64,000 bases of DNA from contig NC_088316.1 in assembly GCF_910592395.1 (NCBI RefSeq), forward strand, positions 8,558,001-8,622,000, in the 5' to 3' direction. The notes under the pieces are model-generated. The model made no database searches and was not told where the DNA came from. It saw only the letters and a program-made list of their open reading frames with translations. The position numbers and the translations under genes are program-made. Positions 22,062-34,570 of the stretch are shown here, piece by piece (within the stretch, counting starts at the first letter, position 1; each line of letters starts with the position of its first letter). This stretch comes from Lineus longissimus (Eukaryota; Nemertea; Pilidiophora; Heteronemertea; Lineidae).

Positions 22062-22340
22062 AACTACCACTTACCATACCATACCATACTTACCATATGC
22101 ATTTAAATTGTTTCCCTTTTATGCAACAGCCAGCACTTCCATACCTTTGTTTCCCAGACACTCTGTCGATCAAGGGTCACTTCAAACGTCCACACCTGAT
22201 CAAATGTGCTCACACTGTTTCCGTGTAGAATCTATCTTGCTTCAAATATGTGAAATGAACTAAAAAGGTGTTTGTGTGCCGAGGTTTCCTCTCAGTCTCT
22301 GCAGTATGACTGTTAATATTTTTGAGCTATTGCAATTCAG

Positions 22341-22531
22341 ATGGAGAGAGCATATCAAGCTAAAGTAAGCAGTCTCAGCGCGCGGGAGAGATATGCCATA
22401 GAACGTCTCCAGAAACAACAAGATGGTCAGGAAAAGGAGGTTTACATCCAACGGCAGAGTATATTGGAGGAGATTGAAACAATCCGTCAACGGGAAACAC
22501 AGATTAAAAAGGATATGCAAGTCAGTGAGAG
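22341..22531 (+). CDS. OFD1: OFD1-like exon (second of three)
   Basis: This 191-base exon lies between ATTCAG and GTAATA, phase 0 in and phase 2 out. It begins MERAYQAKVSSLSARERYAI, continues with IERLQKQQ and an EKEVYIQRQ stretch, and then IRQRETQIKKDM. This closely matches my memory of the OFD1 segment 'Q.YQAKseALr.REk.aiERl.k.qEie.kEiy.QRQ.lL.di..lr.REaEl'. That run of matches is the main reason for naming the gene. It is all alpha-helical coiled coil. The ATG at its start is internal, not the translation start. Confidence 0.75.
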
Positions 22532-22881
22532 GTAATAGGCTTTTATTTTCTAAAGGGAAGTTGTTTTGATTTGCAGCACGTTAAAGGGCATGAAGTCCCA
22601 TACCGTCATTTCAGGATGTTGACACTGATGCAGTTAAAACATTGAATTATTTTAGTGAAGCAGGACAACATGAACCAACAGCGACATAACGGAGGGTGCT
22701 GACCTGGTGAGTTAAAGCCAACTGGATACGGAGCATCAGTGATCCGTCGTCTGTAACTGTTAGTAGAGCAGCTTTTTGGCTCATCGTAGAGTCGTCTTTA
22801 CACAACCGCAAGCTACGTACCTGTAATGAAGTTTTAAGCCGTTTTCCCTTTAAAACGGTACTTTCTACATGCTCATAACCT

Positions 22882-23076
22882 TTTCCGAGACGTACTCCGG
22901 GAGGAACGCTTTCAAAGCCAAATAGACCTATCCTAGCCTGTCAAACCACGAAATTTTCGTTGTAAGTTATGCATGATAATTTCAGGGTTGGGGGTTCTGA
23001 AGTTAGGGGGGTGATTTTTGACAGCTTTTTACCTGTGAGTCAGCTTTGTTACCACGACGGGTTGAACAGAGTCTCA
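22882..23076 (+). repeat. Dispersed repeat, copy 1 of 2
   Basis: The segment from 'tactccgggaggaacgctttc' to 'acgacgggttgaacagagtct' matches 25342-25526 with moderate divergence. Shared text includes 'aatagacctatcctagcctg' and 'gtcagctttgtta/ttttca'. Function unknown. Confidence 0.65.
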
Positions 23077-23439
23077 AATCCACAAAAGTAAGCCAATGAG
23101 GAACCGGCGTTAAGATAAATGCCAGTGGCGGCGCCACAATCGATCGTACCTTCTGACGCCATGACATCATTTTCTGGTCTGTTGACGTCGCATGAGGTCA
23201 ATCACGGGAAACCATTGCGTACATTTTTGCACAGGATTTCAACAACAGAAAATGTGCCCAATAACTGGCATCGCGCATATTTTCCGCAAAATTATTTTTA
23301 GAAACTGATAGCTCAATAGATTTAACTCTCTGAGGGACAAGTTTTTTTAGGATAGATTTTAGTCAAAATACCCCAACGAATATGATTGACATGATTGTGG
23401 GCTTAATAGGGGAGATAGAGTATAGGTGTAATGGAATTA

Positions 23440-24080
23440 TTTTAGGGGTAGTGAACTGCCTTTCAGGTGGGACCTAAGTAAGCGTCATAATATTGATGTT
23501 GTTCCCATGGCAACGGTTGAAATTCTCCAGAAAGTCTTAAATTTCCACAAAAATGTTATATATTCCCAACATAATAGTCTTTACACCGTTTCCCTGGTCA
23601 GACACACCAAAAATATCATCAAAAATGAATTTAGTAGGTAATTTTGATCAAGAATGGTGAATTTGAGAAACATATCTCTTGGAACAAGGTTGATATGGCA
23701 AACCTTTGGGACAGTAGGCCGACCCTTTAAGTCACTATACTATAGCACAGGGTAAATACTGATGCAGACATACCAAAACCACATACACTATGTGTGATGA
23801 TATGAACTAACTTTGACACAAAGAACACTTCTTGTGTGAAACAAGATTTAGGGCAGTGAACTGCCTTTCAACTAGTCCAAGAATACTTGTCATATTTTCA
23901 CCCCGTTGCCATGGAAACGCACAGAAACTGAAGAATACCACGAAAATTGCAAGAACCTTTCAGTTTTCTGACTTCTGAACACTTTCTTCGGGCAGATACA
24001 CCAAATTTTACATCATGACTGGATTCTGGAGGCAATACTCATCAAGGATGGTGAATCTGGCAACAAAATAAGGGGAAATG
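23440..24080 (+). repeat. Two diverged ~400-bp direct repeats
   Basis: 'GTGAACTGCCTTTCA' occurs at about 23450 and 23857, each followed by a 'ttgttcccatggcaacggtt / ccgttgccatggaaacgcac' block and then a 'cagacacacc/gatacacca' block and 'atggtgaat.tg'. An old local duplication. No coding frame. Confidence 0.55.
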
Positions 24081-24348
24081 AGGTTCTTCCAAAACGATCT
24101 CCCATAATAAATCAATTATCAACGAAAAATGACAGAAAGAAAATCACAAAACAAACATAAAATGCGAAATGGAAAATGTTCAATAAGCGTATACTTTTCT
24201 AGCAGACGATAGAATGCGACACCTAGCGGAATTTTCGTACACCAAAAGATCCGGTCGTCTGCTGACTTCAGAACGCCGCAGGAAGTTTGAAATGCTTAAA
24301 AGGGGTGAAAAAAACGGCATTTTGCGTGGGTTTAAAAGGGGTTTAAAA

Positions 24349-24370
24349 GGGCGGTCGCTGGCGACCGCCC
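24349..24370. other. Perfect 10-bp-arm GC palindrome
   Basis: GGGCGGTCGC, a two-base TG spacer, then GCGACCGCCC. It is a strong hairpin sitting in otherwise AT-rich intron. Purpose unknown. Confidence 0.8.
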
Positions 24371-25341
24371 TGTCCTTCAGAGAGTTAAAACAGGAAGATG
24401 CAAACGTCGCCGAAATCGGTCGAAAATAAGTGATCGTTTTCGGGTTCAGAAATAACATGAGAATGCATTGGAAATGGAGAGTTTTGGTATGATCGATTGC
24501 AGCGCCACGCGGCGGATGAATCGCGCCGGTTCCTCATTGGACTGAAACTTCATCATTTTCTTAACTTTAAACACCCGTTGTTCTCAATTTTAGAAAAATT
24601 ATATCTTAAATGGAAAATACCAAATGGTATTCAACTGGTTTGGTAAGACCACGCATTGATCTCAAACTGAACTATTTTCGTGTACAACCGCGTGCTGATT
24701 GGTTTAATACAGGTGGGTGGCCTAGTAGAAGGCGGTTTTCGTTTGTGGTTACAACGAAGGAATGTTTTTTAAGAAAATAATTTATTTTCAAGCAACGGGA
24801 TGTGATTCAATCTTATTTTGAACATATATTAACTGAAATATGAAAAAAAAAAAAAAACAGGCATTCTCTGGGAAACCCCGTTTTTAAAAGCTTTTCTTGA
24901 CCCGCAATGTGTATTCTCAATCGCGGACTCTTGAACGCGTTGAGGATTATTTTCAAAAATCTGGACCGAAAGGGGTTAAATTCACCAGAGTATACAGTGA
25001 TATAATCTTTTAGCATGGCCGAGAATGCAAAAATATACAGAAATCAGATGAAAAGCATTAAATTGGAGGATTGGAACAAGGATAGGGTTGATCGAGCAAA
25101 AAAGGTACTCATGCCCTGCTCATGCCCTGCTCAGGCACCCCTCTGCCCGCATAAAATCACCCCCCAGCGGTACCAGTGACCAACAAATTCACTAAAGTGA
25201 CCTCCATTTCAGCAAAGAGACAACAATAACCACTGCATTTGCATTTCCATGACCTATCTGGTGAGAAAAATGCTATGAAATGCCTGTATTTCAAAGATAT
25301 AGGTATTTTTACAATGTGCTAATAGACCACGTACCTGTAAT

Positions 25342-25526
25342 AAAGTACTCTGGGAGGAACGCTTTCAAAGCCAAATAGACCTATCCTAGCCTGTCAAAAC
25401 ATGAAATTTTCGTTGTAAGTTGTGCATGATTATTTGAGGGTTTGGGGGTCTGAAGGGTGATTTTTGATGGCTTTTAACCCGGGAGTCAGCTTTTTCACGA
25501 CGACGGGTTGAATGGAGCCTCAAATA
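25342..25526 (+). repeat. Dispersed repeat, copy 2 of 2
   Basis: It matches 22882-23076. It ends immediately before a short family 2 relic and the CR1 insertion. Confidence 0.65.
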
Positions 25527-25544
25527 GGTAAAAAGTGCAATATC

Positions 25545-28120
25545 TCTCTTATTGATCTTGTTATAAATGACAATCTGGACGTTCTTGCCTTCGCTGAAAC
25601 ATGGCTACACGGCGATAGCCGTGATGATGTAATCATTGGCGAGCTCCTCTCCGACCTCAATGGATATCGTTGTGTTCAGAACCCCGGAAACGATGTTGAC
25701 TCAAAAGAGAGCAATACATTTCGCGACGTCTTACTATCGTGTGGATTTTGATAACATGCCAACCAGCCAACCCATAAGAATGATCACACACTAGATGTTG
25801 TGATCAGGCGTGATTCTGACAATGTAGTGAGTAGAGTCAATATTGAACACGGCACATCATCAGATCATGCGTGCATTTCATTCCAATAGAGATTTGAAAG
25901 ACCGGCTCGTTCGAGGTCTGTCACAAAAAGTCGCAAGCTTTGCATCGTTGACAGGGATGATCTCTGTTCAGACCTGACTGACACTCAGATGACGTAACTA
26001 TTATGTCACAGGCATACTGGGATGGTATCACTGCTGTTCTTGATAGCAAAGCACCAGTGATATCTAGGAACATCACTATCCCTCCAAACGCTCCTTGGTA
26101 CAGTGACGTTCTTTGTGAAGCCAAGAGGGAACAACAACGACTAGAAAGGAAGTGCTTCAAGTTAAAACTGGAAATTGATCTTCAGATCTTCAAGGACTCC
26201 GCAATGGATTACCACAAACACTTAAATGCTGCGAGGTCGGATTATTTCAGAAACAAGATTTCAAATTTAAACTGCCGAACTCGGTTCTCGTTTGTGAATG
26301 ACCTCTCGGGGACTGCTGGTAAGAGGGTTCTTCCCACACACTCAGACAAGTCTGAACATGCCGATCAGTTTGCTGATTTTTTCCACGAGAAAATCTTGAT
26401 GATTCGGTCTGGTTTTGGAGATGACGATTCTACAAACCCTGTTGGTGTACCGACCTTCACTGGCGCAATTCTCTAGTATTTCAACTGCCGAAGTGACTCG
26501 TATTCTGAAACGACTGAACTCAACCACCTGTGAGCTTGACTCTTGCCAACATCTCTGCTAAAGACTTTGAAAGTGACTTTGCACCATTTCTTGCAAAATT
26601 GACGAACCCTTCATTGCAATCAAGTGTGGTGCCAACTTGCTTCAGAAAAGCCCTTGTGATTACTTTGCTTGAAAAGCCATCACTTGACTGTGACTTTTTG
26701 AGCAATTATCGCCCAGTCTCTAACTTATCTTTCGTATCGAAGGTAGTCGAGAAGGTCGTGACGGAGCAGCTTATCGCACATGTCAACTCAAGTGGCCTTT
26801 ACCCACGGATGCATTCTGCCTACCGGGGCACAGCTCTGAAACTGCTTTTTTGCATGTGGTTAACGACCTACTTATGGCACTCGACCAAAGCAAGAAGGCT
26901 GTGCTGAGTCTCCTCAACCCCTCGGCCACCTTCGACACTATAAATCAGGACATACTGCTGTCTAGGTTGCGAAACCATTTTGGGGTCACTGCGGTGGTAC
27001 TCCAGTGGCTCGAGTCTTATTTAAAGGGTCGGACACAATGCATACTACCCGATGGTGTTCGGTCTCATGATGTACCTCTCGACTGTGGTGTACCACAGGG
27101 TTCGGTACTCGGGCCAATACTTTTTTTGTTGTATATTGCTCCCCTAGAGGACATAATTGTGAAGCATGGTTTCATGTCTTATGCTGACGACAATCAGGTA
27201 TACGCTACACTGTAGCCAGGAGATCACCCCGATACTGTAAGATCCTTAGAAGAATGTGTAAAAGTAATTTGAGCGTGGTTCAGGAAAAATAAGCTCAAAA
27301 GCAATGATCCAAAGACAGATATCCTACATCTAATATCTCGTTTTCGTCAGTCAAACCAGAGCAATACACCACTCATTGTCAACATCGGGGAAACACCAGT
27401 CCAGTCGAAACCATCTGTAAAGGGCCTTGGTTTTACTCTTGACCAGACCCTCTCAATGAGAGACTAAAACGATGTCGGTAAGGTAGTTTCTTTTGCCATC
27501 TGGCGAATCGGTCATATTTGTCACCTGCTCCACCAACAGTCAGCTGAACAGCTAGTCTATGCTTTTATAACATCTAGGCTGGACTATTAATGTAACAGCT
27601 CGCTCTTTGGCCTTCCCGACGCGTACATCAACAGACTACAGTGAATCCAAAACTCAGCTACTAGGCTTGTTGTGCGTGTCAGGAAGTATGACCACATCAC
27701 CCCGGTTTTAAAGATGCTCCACTGGCTGCCAGTCAAACAAAGATGTGTTTTTAAATTTCTGCTCTTAGCATACAGATGTTTTAATGGACTTGCACCAAAA
27801 TACTTTTGTGACCTTTTGGTTGCCCACCAGCCAGCACGAACTCTACGTTCATCGTCCGTGGGGCTGATCGTTCCTCCTCGTTGAAAAACACTGTTCTACG
27901 GTGCTAGGGCATACTCAGTCACCGCTCCCCTTCTGTGGAACGATCTGCCCCCACACATCAGGTGTGCTGGTTCGGTGGACAGATTCAAGGTCGCGGTTAA
28001 AATCCACCTTTTTAAATCCTTTTAGATTATAATTTTTTTATATTGTAAAGCGCACTGATGTTTCACTGAAACGTATAGCGCTATATAAGCATTATTTTTA
28101 TTATTATATAATTTTCTTTT
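25545..28120 (+). mobile_element. 5'-truncated CR1/L2-type LINE
   Basis: Broken frames read, in order, the second half of an APE endonuclease and reverse transcriptase. The endonuclease part has VLAFAETWL at about 25572 and a SDHA block near 25860. RT blocks are NYRPVSNLSFVSK (about 26704), QGSVLGPILF (about 27100) and the catalytic MSYADDNQVY (about 27177). A CR1-type C-terminus follows, with HWLPVKQR (about 27720) and LLWNDLP (about 27930). The 3' UTR holds 'gcgctatataagcattatt' followed by an ATT run, the usual CR1/L2 end. It sits inside a family 2 relic: 'aggtaaaaagtgcaatatctctctt' precedes it and 'aagtgaccggttttcgataac' follows it. Multiple stops and shifts make it inactive. Confidence 0.9.
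26003..27215 (+). pseudogene. CR1 LINE endonuclease-RT linker and reverse transcriptase, broken
   Basis: Three plus frames (26003-26476, 26530-26907, 26850-27215) carry the linker and RT palm of the LINE. The RT would copy the element's RNA into the target site (target-primed reverse transcription). Visible RT elements are the NYRPVS finger motif, the F-x-T-INQDILL region where the first catalytic Asp would be (here FDTI), VPQGSVLGP and the YADD box with both Asp kept. At least two frameshifts and a stop directly after the YADD block (ATL*) break it. Confidence 0.85.
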
Positions 28121-28142
28121 AAGTGACCGGTTTTCGATAACA

Positions 28143-28180
28143 TTTTTAGCTACGCTGGCTTCCAGCGGAGCTTATGGTTT
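28143..28180 (+). mobile_element. 5' end of a family 1/2-like element (AGCTACGCTGG hairpin)
   Basis: TTTTTAGCTACGCTGGCTTCCAGCGGAGCT forms a hairpin (GCTGG-CTT-CCAGC) bounded by AGCT on both sides. It has the same architecture as the starts at 31437, 42263 and 55637. The rest of the element could not be followed. Confidence 0.45.
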
Positions 28181-28997
28181 GTACTGGAGCTGGCCGAAAG
28201 TAGTTCCAGCAAAATAGTTGCATTTTCATCCGAATTTGCTGTAGCTGAGCCAGAAAATGTGCCAGGATACCAATATTTTGAACTCTTGTTTCGATAGGAT
28301 TATAGCTATTCACAGCCGAAAGACTAAACGCCCCATAATTGGCAGTAATTGGCAGATTTTAAGCTGGAAATTGTCGTCTGGTCAAGAGTGACCAAACGGC
28401 CTTGATCCTACCTGTCTCTGTAATGTACTGAACGCGCTACGCATAAAGCATTGCCCTAAGGCATTGCAGCCGAGGCTGATAAAGTGATGGCCATTTTGCG
28501 AATGTATATAGTGTGTACGTTCACTTCAAAACATAGTTTCAATCAAAATTTTTCATAACGAGCAGTTAGAAAGTGGTATTTCCCTATATTTTGATTCTCA
28601 ATGTCAACATGTCATTTTGTGGGGTTATTTTGTCTAATTCTTATCAATATTGCCGATAAAAAACACGCAGAGAAACCAAGATTCATGCGCTCAGTTCATC
28701 TACGTACGGTAGACGTTTTGACAGAAAACCAGGGTGATTTTTCTCTGTACTTTCTTTTGATTTGCTAGGTACAATTGGCCATGACAACTATTATTTGAAA
28801 AGTCATAGTATAGAATGACTCCCGTAGCTTGTTTACATAGGAAGTGTTACCGTTTTTGGCTTTCTGTCTCGTTAAATTTGCTCAGTCATTGAGTCGGAAG
28901 TCGAAGATCAAAACACACATGAACACCATAGTACATTTTATCACAAAACGATGTTGCAAAAAATTCTTCACAATTATCTATTACACATAAATATAAC
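28181..28997. other. Intronic sequence without recognised features
   Basis: AT-rich. Probably the body of the element starting at 28143, but no second copy or 3' end is present in this window to prove it. Confidence 0.4.
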
Positions 28998-29425
28998 AAC
29001 TACAGGAGAATGACTTTGAAATCCAGACAAAACTTTGTCATAAGAATAGCCTCTTTGTATTTATAAACATCATCGACCTAATCAAAACAAACCCGAACGC
29101 TAGATGAACAAACATGGCGGACTGCTTCACAAGACGTTGACATTTTCTCATGTTTTTTGTCGAAATAACAATGATATCGTACACCTTTGATAGTGGCACT
29201 GGTCAGAGTGTCTACTGGAGAATGACTTTGAAATCCAGAAAAAACTTTGTAATAAGAATAGCCTCTTTGTGTTTTTAAACTTTGACGTAATCAAAACAAA
29301 CCCGAATGCTAGATGAACAAACATGGCGGACCACTTCACAAGAATATGACATTTTCTCATGTTTGCTGTGAAAATAACAATGATATCGTAGACCTTTGAT
29401 AGTGACACTGGTCAGAGTACACAAA
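28998..29425 (+). repeat. Direct tandem duplication, ~213-bp units
   Basis: 'ctacaggagaatgactttga' at about 28999 and 'ctactggagaatgactttga' at about 29212 begin two units. Both contain 'aatcaaaacaaacccgaa.gc' and 'gaacaaacatggcggac'. Divergence is low, so the duplication is fairly recent. Confidence 0.75.
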
Positions 29426-30001
29426 GAATAGCGACAAATTAGTGCTGGATTTTCAACGAACCAAAAAACTGCCATTTTCAGTCTATGCTGATACGCAAAA
29501 CCGCGAGGAGCTGCATGAACTGGGCCTACATTATTTACCATACATTACACACCCGATACCGGTACATAAACAAATGAAATGCGATAAAAAATATGTGCAT
29601 GGAAGTAAAGTTTGCATTGCAAGCCATGTGTCCAAACTCTACCACGGTGAACTTTAGTAAATAAGGGTGAACTTTTTCAAATTTAACTTTTATAAGTTCT
29701 TTCATGATTTAGGCCTAGGTCAATTTCATTTTATCCCCCCCCCCACCAGTTCCCTTTTTTTACACAAGTTTGATCTTTTTTTGTACTTTTATGTTTTACT
29801 GTTCCACCAACTTGACCTGCGAGCCTTAAAGCGTTGTATATCCTCCAACAGTTTCGCGACTCAGCATAGACTACTCATTGTTTTTGTAACGTAACCGGGA
29901 ATGTTAACAATAAATGTCGACAGGGTTATATGTGAGTGGACAGACTTATCTTATTTTGATTGTGTTTTTTTACAAAGTGCTATTTTTTCTCATTTTTACA
30001 G

Positions 30002-30155
30002 GTTGATGCAGTCTATTATCTATGAGTCATTACGGTGGCCTCCATTTGCAAAGTGGTGTTGCTGTGCATGCTGTGGAACTGGTGACACGAAACCAATCAA
30101 CCAGTCAGCCATGAGATTGACAGGATCGGGAAAGAAGAAGCTGTATCTTAGCTGA
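30002..30155 (+). CDS. Unidentified 3'-terminal exon
   Basis: It follows a pyrimidine tract and ACAG at 29998-30001. One carried base, then 50 codons to TGA, starting LMQSIIYESLRWPPFAKWCC and including a dense CCCACC cysteine cluster and a basic tail ending KKKLYLS. An AATAAA lies 112 bases downstream at 30267-30272. Upstream exons were not identified. It sits in the large OFD1-like intron on the same strand, so it may be an alternative 3' exon, a nested gene or a captured exon in a transposon. The family is unknown to me. Confidence 0.35.
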
Positions 30156-30266
30156 TTTGTCCTTCACGTTTTTGTCTTGTTTTACTGTATTATACAAGTT
30201 GATTGAGTAAAGAAGCCTTGAAATTGTAAATGTGTCTCTGAATTTTTATTTATTATAATAATATGA

Positions 30267-30272
30267 AATAAA
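30267..30272 (+). terminator. AATAAA polyadenylation signal
   Basis: Canonical hexamer downstream of the putative terminal exon at 30002-30155. In AT-rich DNA such a hexamer can occur by chance. Confidence 0.35.
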
Positions 30273-30589
30273 GCTTGCCTATTAAACCTAAACTCTTGAA
30301 CATGCAACTTTTAACCCTTATAGTGTCATGCTCCACCTTAGGTCAAGTTAAAATTCCTACCCCTTCACTGTCACGCTCGACACTGGGTCGAGAGAGGGTA
30401 ATGCCTGAAAAAAAAATTGTCCATGGCGCAATTGGAGTCCAGTATGTTCAGTTTATCTGCCAGTGTAAAGACGGCGCTGCGTCTGATCATTTGATACCAG
30501 GAAACCAAATTGTTTCTACATGAAAATTTCCCGCAACTTGCAACTGAAAGTCAAGCTCCTTTTCAAAAGAGGTCAGGCAAGGGGTATGG

Positions 30590-30950
30590 TGATGTTAGAG
30601 ACGTCATCATGCCTCATGTCACAGGTAAGATGCCGCATTGTCGCCTGATTGATATGAGAGATGAGGGTGATGTCACAATCAAGTGAGTGACCACGTTGTA
30701 GCCTGATCGATATAAAAGAAGAGTGTGATGTATGAAATGTTATCATGCCTCATGTCACAATCAAGTAAGACTTCGTTGTAGCCTGTTTGATATAAGAGAA
30801 GCAGGTGATGAAAGAGACGGCATCATGCCTCATGTCACAATCAAGTAAGAGACCGCATTGTAGCCTGATTGATATGAGAGCAGAGAGGGTGATGTTAGAG
30901 ATGGCATCATGCCTCATGTCACAATCTAGAGACTGCATTGTAGCCTTATG
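30590..30950 (+). repeat. ~90-bp minisatellite, about five units
   Basis: Each unit contains 'catcatgcctcatgtcacaat', 'gcattgtagcctgattgata' and a 'gagagg.tgatgttagagac' block. Units have irregular spacing and diverged ends. Family unknown. Confidence 0.75.
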
Positions 30951-31436
30951 GGAGGGAATAGGGCAGTGTCACAAGAACTGATCTAAACTCGAGGCAATGA
31001 AGGAGAGATTTGCACTGACCTACTTTTATGACCTTCTGCCCTACTCTAAGACTGTTATAGCTAAAGTAGTCGTGTTTGGTATTGAACTAAAGATAATGAA
31101 CAGTAGGTTTGTGCGAACCTATTTTCATTGCCAACTGACCTACTTGGAGACGGTAAAGCGAAAGGACCTGAATCTGTGTATTCAGTAGTAAAACACTGTT
31201 TTAAGCTGAATGCCCTTCATGAATTTGGCCCCATTTGTCTAAGCTTGATTCCATCTGGTCTGTCCACATCTCCCTAACTACCATAAACCTACATTCTGGT
31301 ACATGCATATACTATTTGTTACATTTTCTTGAAATTCATATTATTCCTTGCTATTCAATTCTGCCAGCGTAGCTATTTTGGCCACCAGGAATCTAGTTTC
31401 ATCTTGCCTGGAGTCGGAACAGAAAGAGCCATGCTG

Positions 31437-34103
31437 TGTTTTTTAGCTCAGCTGACAAAGTCAGCGAAGCTGGTCATATTACTAAGGGAATGGTGTCCGT
31501 CCTTCCTGCCATCCTTCCTGCCATCCTTCCTGCCATCCTTCCATGTCAATTTTGGGCATTTTGTAACCGTAAGACCTAGGCACTTTGTTGACGCTGCTAA
31601 ATAAGGAGTAGCCCAAGGGGAACTCAGAAACCAAAAATCAGCGTGATCCGACCTGCATTCAGCGAATGAGGTTATCGGGAAGTTTAAACTTCTTTCCTTT
31701 ATACCTCAGGCCACAGAGGAAATATTGTTTTCAAATCTGGCCGAATATTTTTTTTGATAATTTTTCATTTTGACTTGTAATGGAATTAGTTAAGTTTCCA
31801 CCGCCAGTTGGCGCTACAGGCACATTTGACAGATTTTTTGACGATTTAAAAGCCCGGGTTATGACGTATAGTTGCGCAGTTGTATTCTGCGCATTGAATT
31901 GGCCAGGGAACCAGGCTATATTTCAGCATACCGACTGTGACCAGTGTAAAGATGGAAGATTGATTTTGCAACAAGTAACCAATTTTCTGCTAAAAAGTAG
32001 TCAAGTAGGCGATATTATCACTTGTTCCTTTCAGTGGGTAGTCATAAGGTATTGAGGGAATACTGTCAGAAATTAGTTCTTGAAAATTTGGCCACAATTC
32101 TGTGAAAACGATATCGGAAGTGCACGCTCTGTTTGCGATGTATTTTGAAGTGGAGAATTCCCACAGTATGTGCAGTGAATCGGCATGATTCTGTTTGCAT
32201 ATTAGTTTTTAGTGCTACGATTATTACATGAGTAAAAAGTAGACGTTTTAAGCAACACAATAATGTTACTCCCGTAAAAATTGATTGCAAATTGACGGAG
32301 CTACGGCATTCTGTTCGGCAATTATCAGTGCTGATAAAATACATTGCATGCTAATGCATGCGAAATGGCACACTTTAAAAACCGCTCATTGGACAACGTA
32401 GGGAATCGCCAGAAATGACGTCATCGCTGGTCTAAGTCTTCTATATAATAATATTAGAAGGGGGACGAATAAAGTCACAGATAGAGGCGTTGGATCGCCT
32501 TGAAATTTTGCATGAATGGTGGTGACACCTTACCCTGATGCAACGTCTTGGTGTTATTCAAAAATTTACTTCAGCGGAGCAGAAATGAGGGATTTTTAAT
32601 CGGACACTGTCAATTCTCCTTACCACTCACACAGAAGCCAAGCCATTGCTGTTAAGTTATGCAGGGGCTTAATCAATTACCTGCACTCCCTGTGGGGTGA
32701 ATAACATTACCTTTTGAACAGCTGGCTGTAGGGGGATGATTGGAACAGCCGGTATACCTGCTGACCTGCTGAACCCAGATTAATGTTATTTTCAATCCAC
32801 GATTGCAGGTCACCTGATTTTCGAGATTTCGTGGGAAATTGTAAACAAACGCATGTGTGCAGTTCAAATGTAAACAAAAATGTATTTTTGGTACTTTTGG
32901 TTGCTGGACTTGGGTTTTCCCGCAGTTAGGAGCTTGGGTCAAATTGGTGGTCTATTGTTTATGGGTGCTGTTTTAGTCAGAGGTAGCCCTTGATTATGAA
33001 GGGATTTTCAAATTAAGGTGACCATGGTGTTTTTATGTGCTCACCACAGCTTTCAATACTTGATGTATCTGAAGATGCGCGCGGAACCTGACATGGCCTT
33101 ACCAAGGAGCTGCTCACGGTGCTGAACTCCTAGCTTGCCTGTCGACTAAGTGCCTTTTTGGCCGAGACATTGCTGCATGTAGGAGAAGCACGCATTTTAA
33201 AGTTATAGTAGTGATAGTACAGTTTTCCTCGAGCCATTTGGAAGCCGACATGTGAAGGCCTATCTGGGTTCTCCTTCTTCTCTGTATAAAAAGGGGCATA
33301 TTGCTGACTAAGGAACGAGCATATTGACATTGCCTCATCATCTCTATCGGACCAATTGATATACTTTTATATGCACGCATACATCCAGCCATTGCAGGGT
33401 CCGAGTCTGTGGACAATTGGTTTGATTAATTTGTCTCTTCGATATTGCTCCTTTATTGCATTAGATTTTCATCGCAATTCAATCTATTCAATATATAGCC
33501 AATTTGAACCCTGTCTGTGCCAAGGATAGATTGGTACCCGATCAACTCACTAGGGATACGCAGTAGAGCACTATGTCATGAAAAACTACCCTTTGTATTG
33601 TAAATTCCAATCGCCTGCAGGACAGGTCAATTTCTCTCAATAAAATTAATTTTGTTGACTCCTGTAATCTCTACCTTATTAAAAAAAAGACAGTGGTGTT
33701 AGTCCCAAACTGGTCATTTCTATTGATTTTGACCTCTGTTAAATCAGGATACCTCTCAATTACAGACAGCATTTTGTATCCTTGTGCTGTACAACCCAGC
33801 CTGGACATACCACAGTTGTCCTTGGAGAAGTCTCATCCTCTCTGACACTTCTTTTCTGTAAAGCTACCGATACAACATACTGAACTAGGGATATCTTCCG
33901 TTGCCTCCTGTAATATTTACATACCATGGCTGATTAGTTCAATCATATTTCATCCAGCTGGCAGCTCTGCATTGGAAATCTTAGTGGTATAACGTGTTCT
34001 CTTGACCTTCAAACAGTAGTATAAAGCTGATATTTACTACTTTACACCCTCAGTCCTATGTTATCAGGTCATCCAGCTTAGCACCAGGCCCTTGGGCCTC
34101 TTG
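31437..34103 (+). mobile_element. Family 1 repeat element, copy B
   Basis: It starts TTTTTTAGCTCAGCTGACAA with the hairpin AGCTCAGCTGA-CAAAG-TCAGCGAAGCT. A TCCTTCCTGCCA tandem repeat follows at 31498-31545, and it ends CAGCTTAGCACCAGGCCCTT then GGGCCTCTTG. The right 1.5 kb (32608-34103) is nearly the same as copy A (4731-6218). The left part shares only scattered text (a 'cgccagttggcg' block near 31800), so copies are mosaics. No autonomous protein is encoded. Confidence 0.75.
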
Positions 34104-34570
34104 GTTTAGGCAGAATTGACCCATGCCTGTCTCGTTTTCTGTAATCCTTTTGAAACATTAGAGGTGATTTCCCTTAATGTGTTAAGTTGCCTTGGTCCTC
34201 ATTTGCTAACTGTTGTTCTATTAGTGTTATTGCATTCCGAGGTTGGCCCTGTGACTATTTGACATACGCGTATGTATGCCATATATGCCATGTTGTAACC
34301 AGGAGTGGGGTTAATTTGATGATTAATGCATTGTACCCAGAACTGTTTGCCTGGACCTTATTTCTTTGGATTACCTGCCTGATATCATTGAATATCTAGG
34401 GGCCTCAATTTTGCTTGTGTTGTGAGCTTGACATTTGCCCTGTCAGTCTGCCCTGGATGTTGCAACTGGACATTCAGCCCCAAGGTTGTGAGAATTCAGG
34501 ACATGACATGCAATTGCTGGTGACAGCTTTGATCCGAAAGGCTGAACTGTTCATCTACAATTTTCTATCC

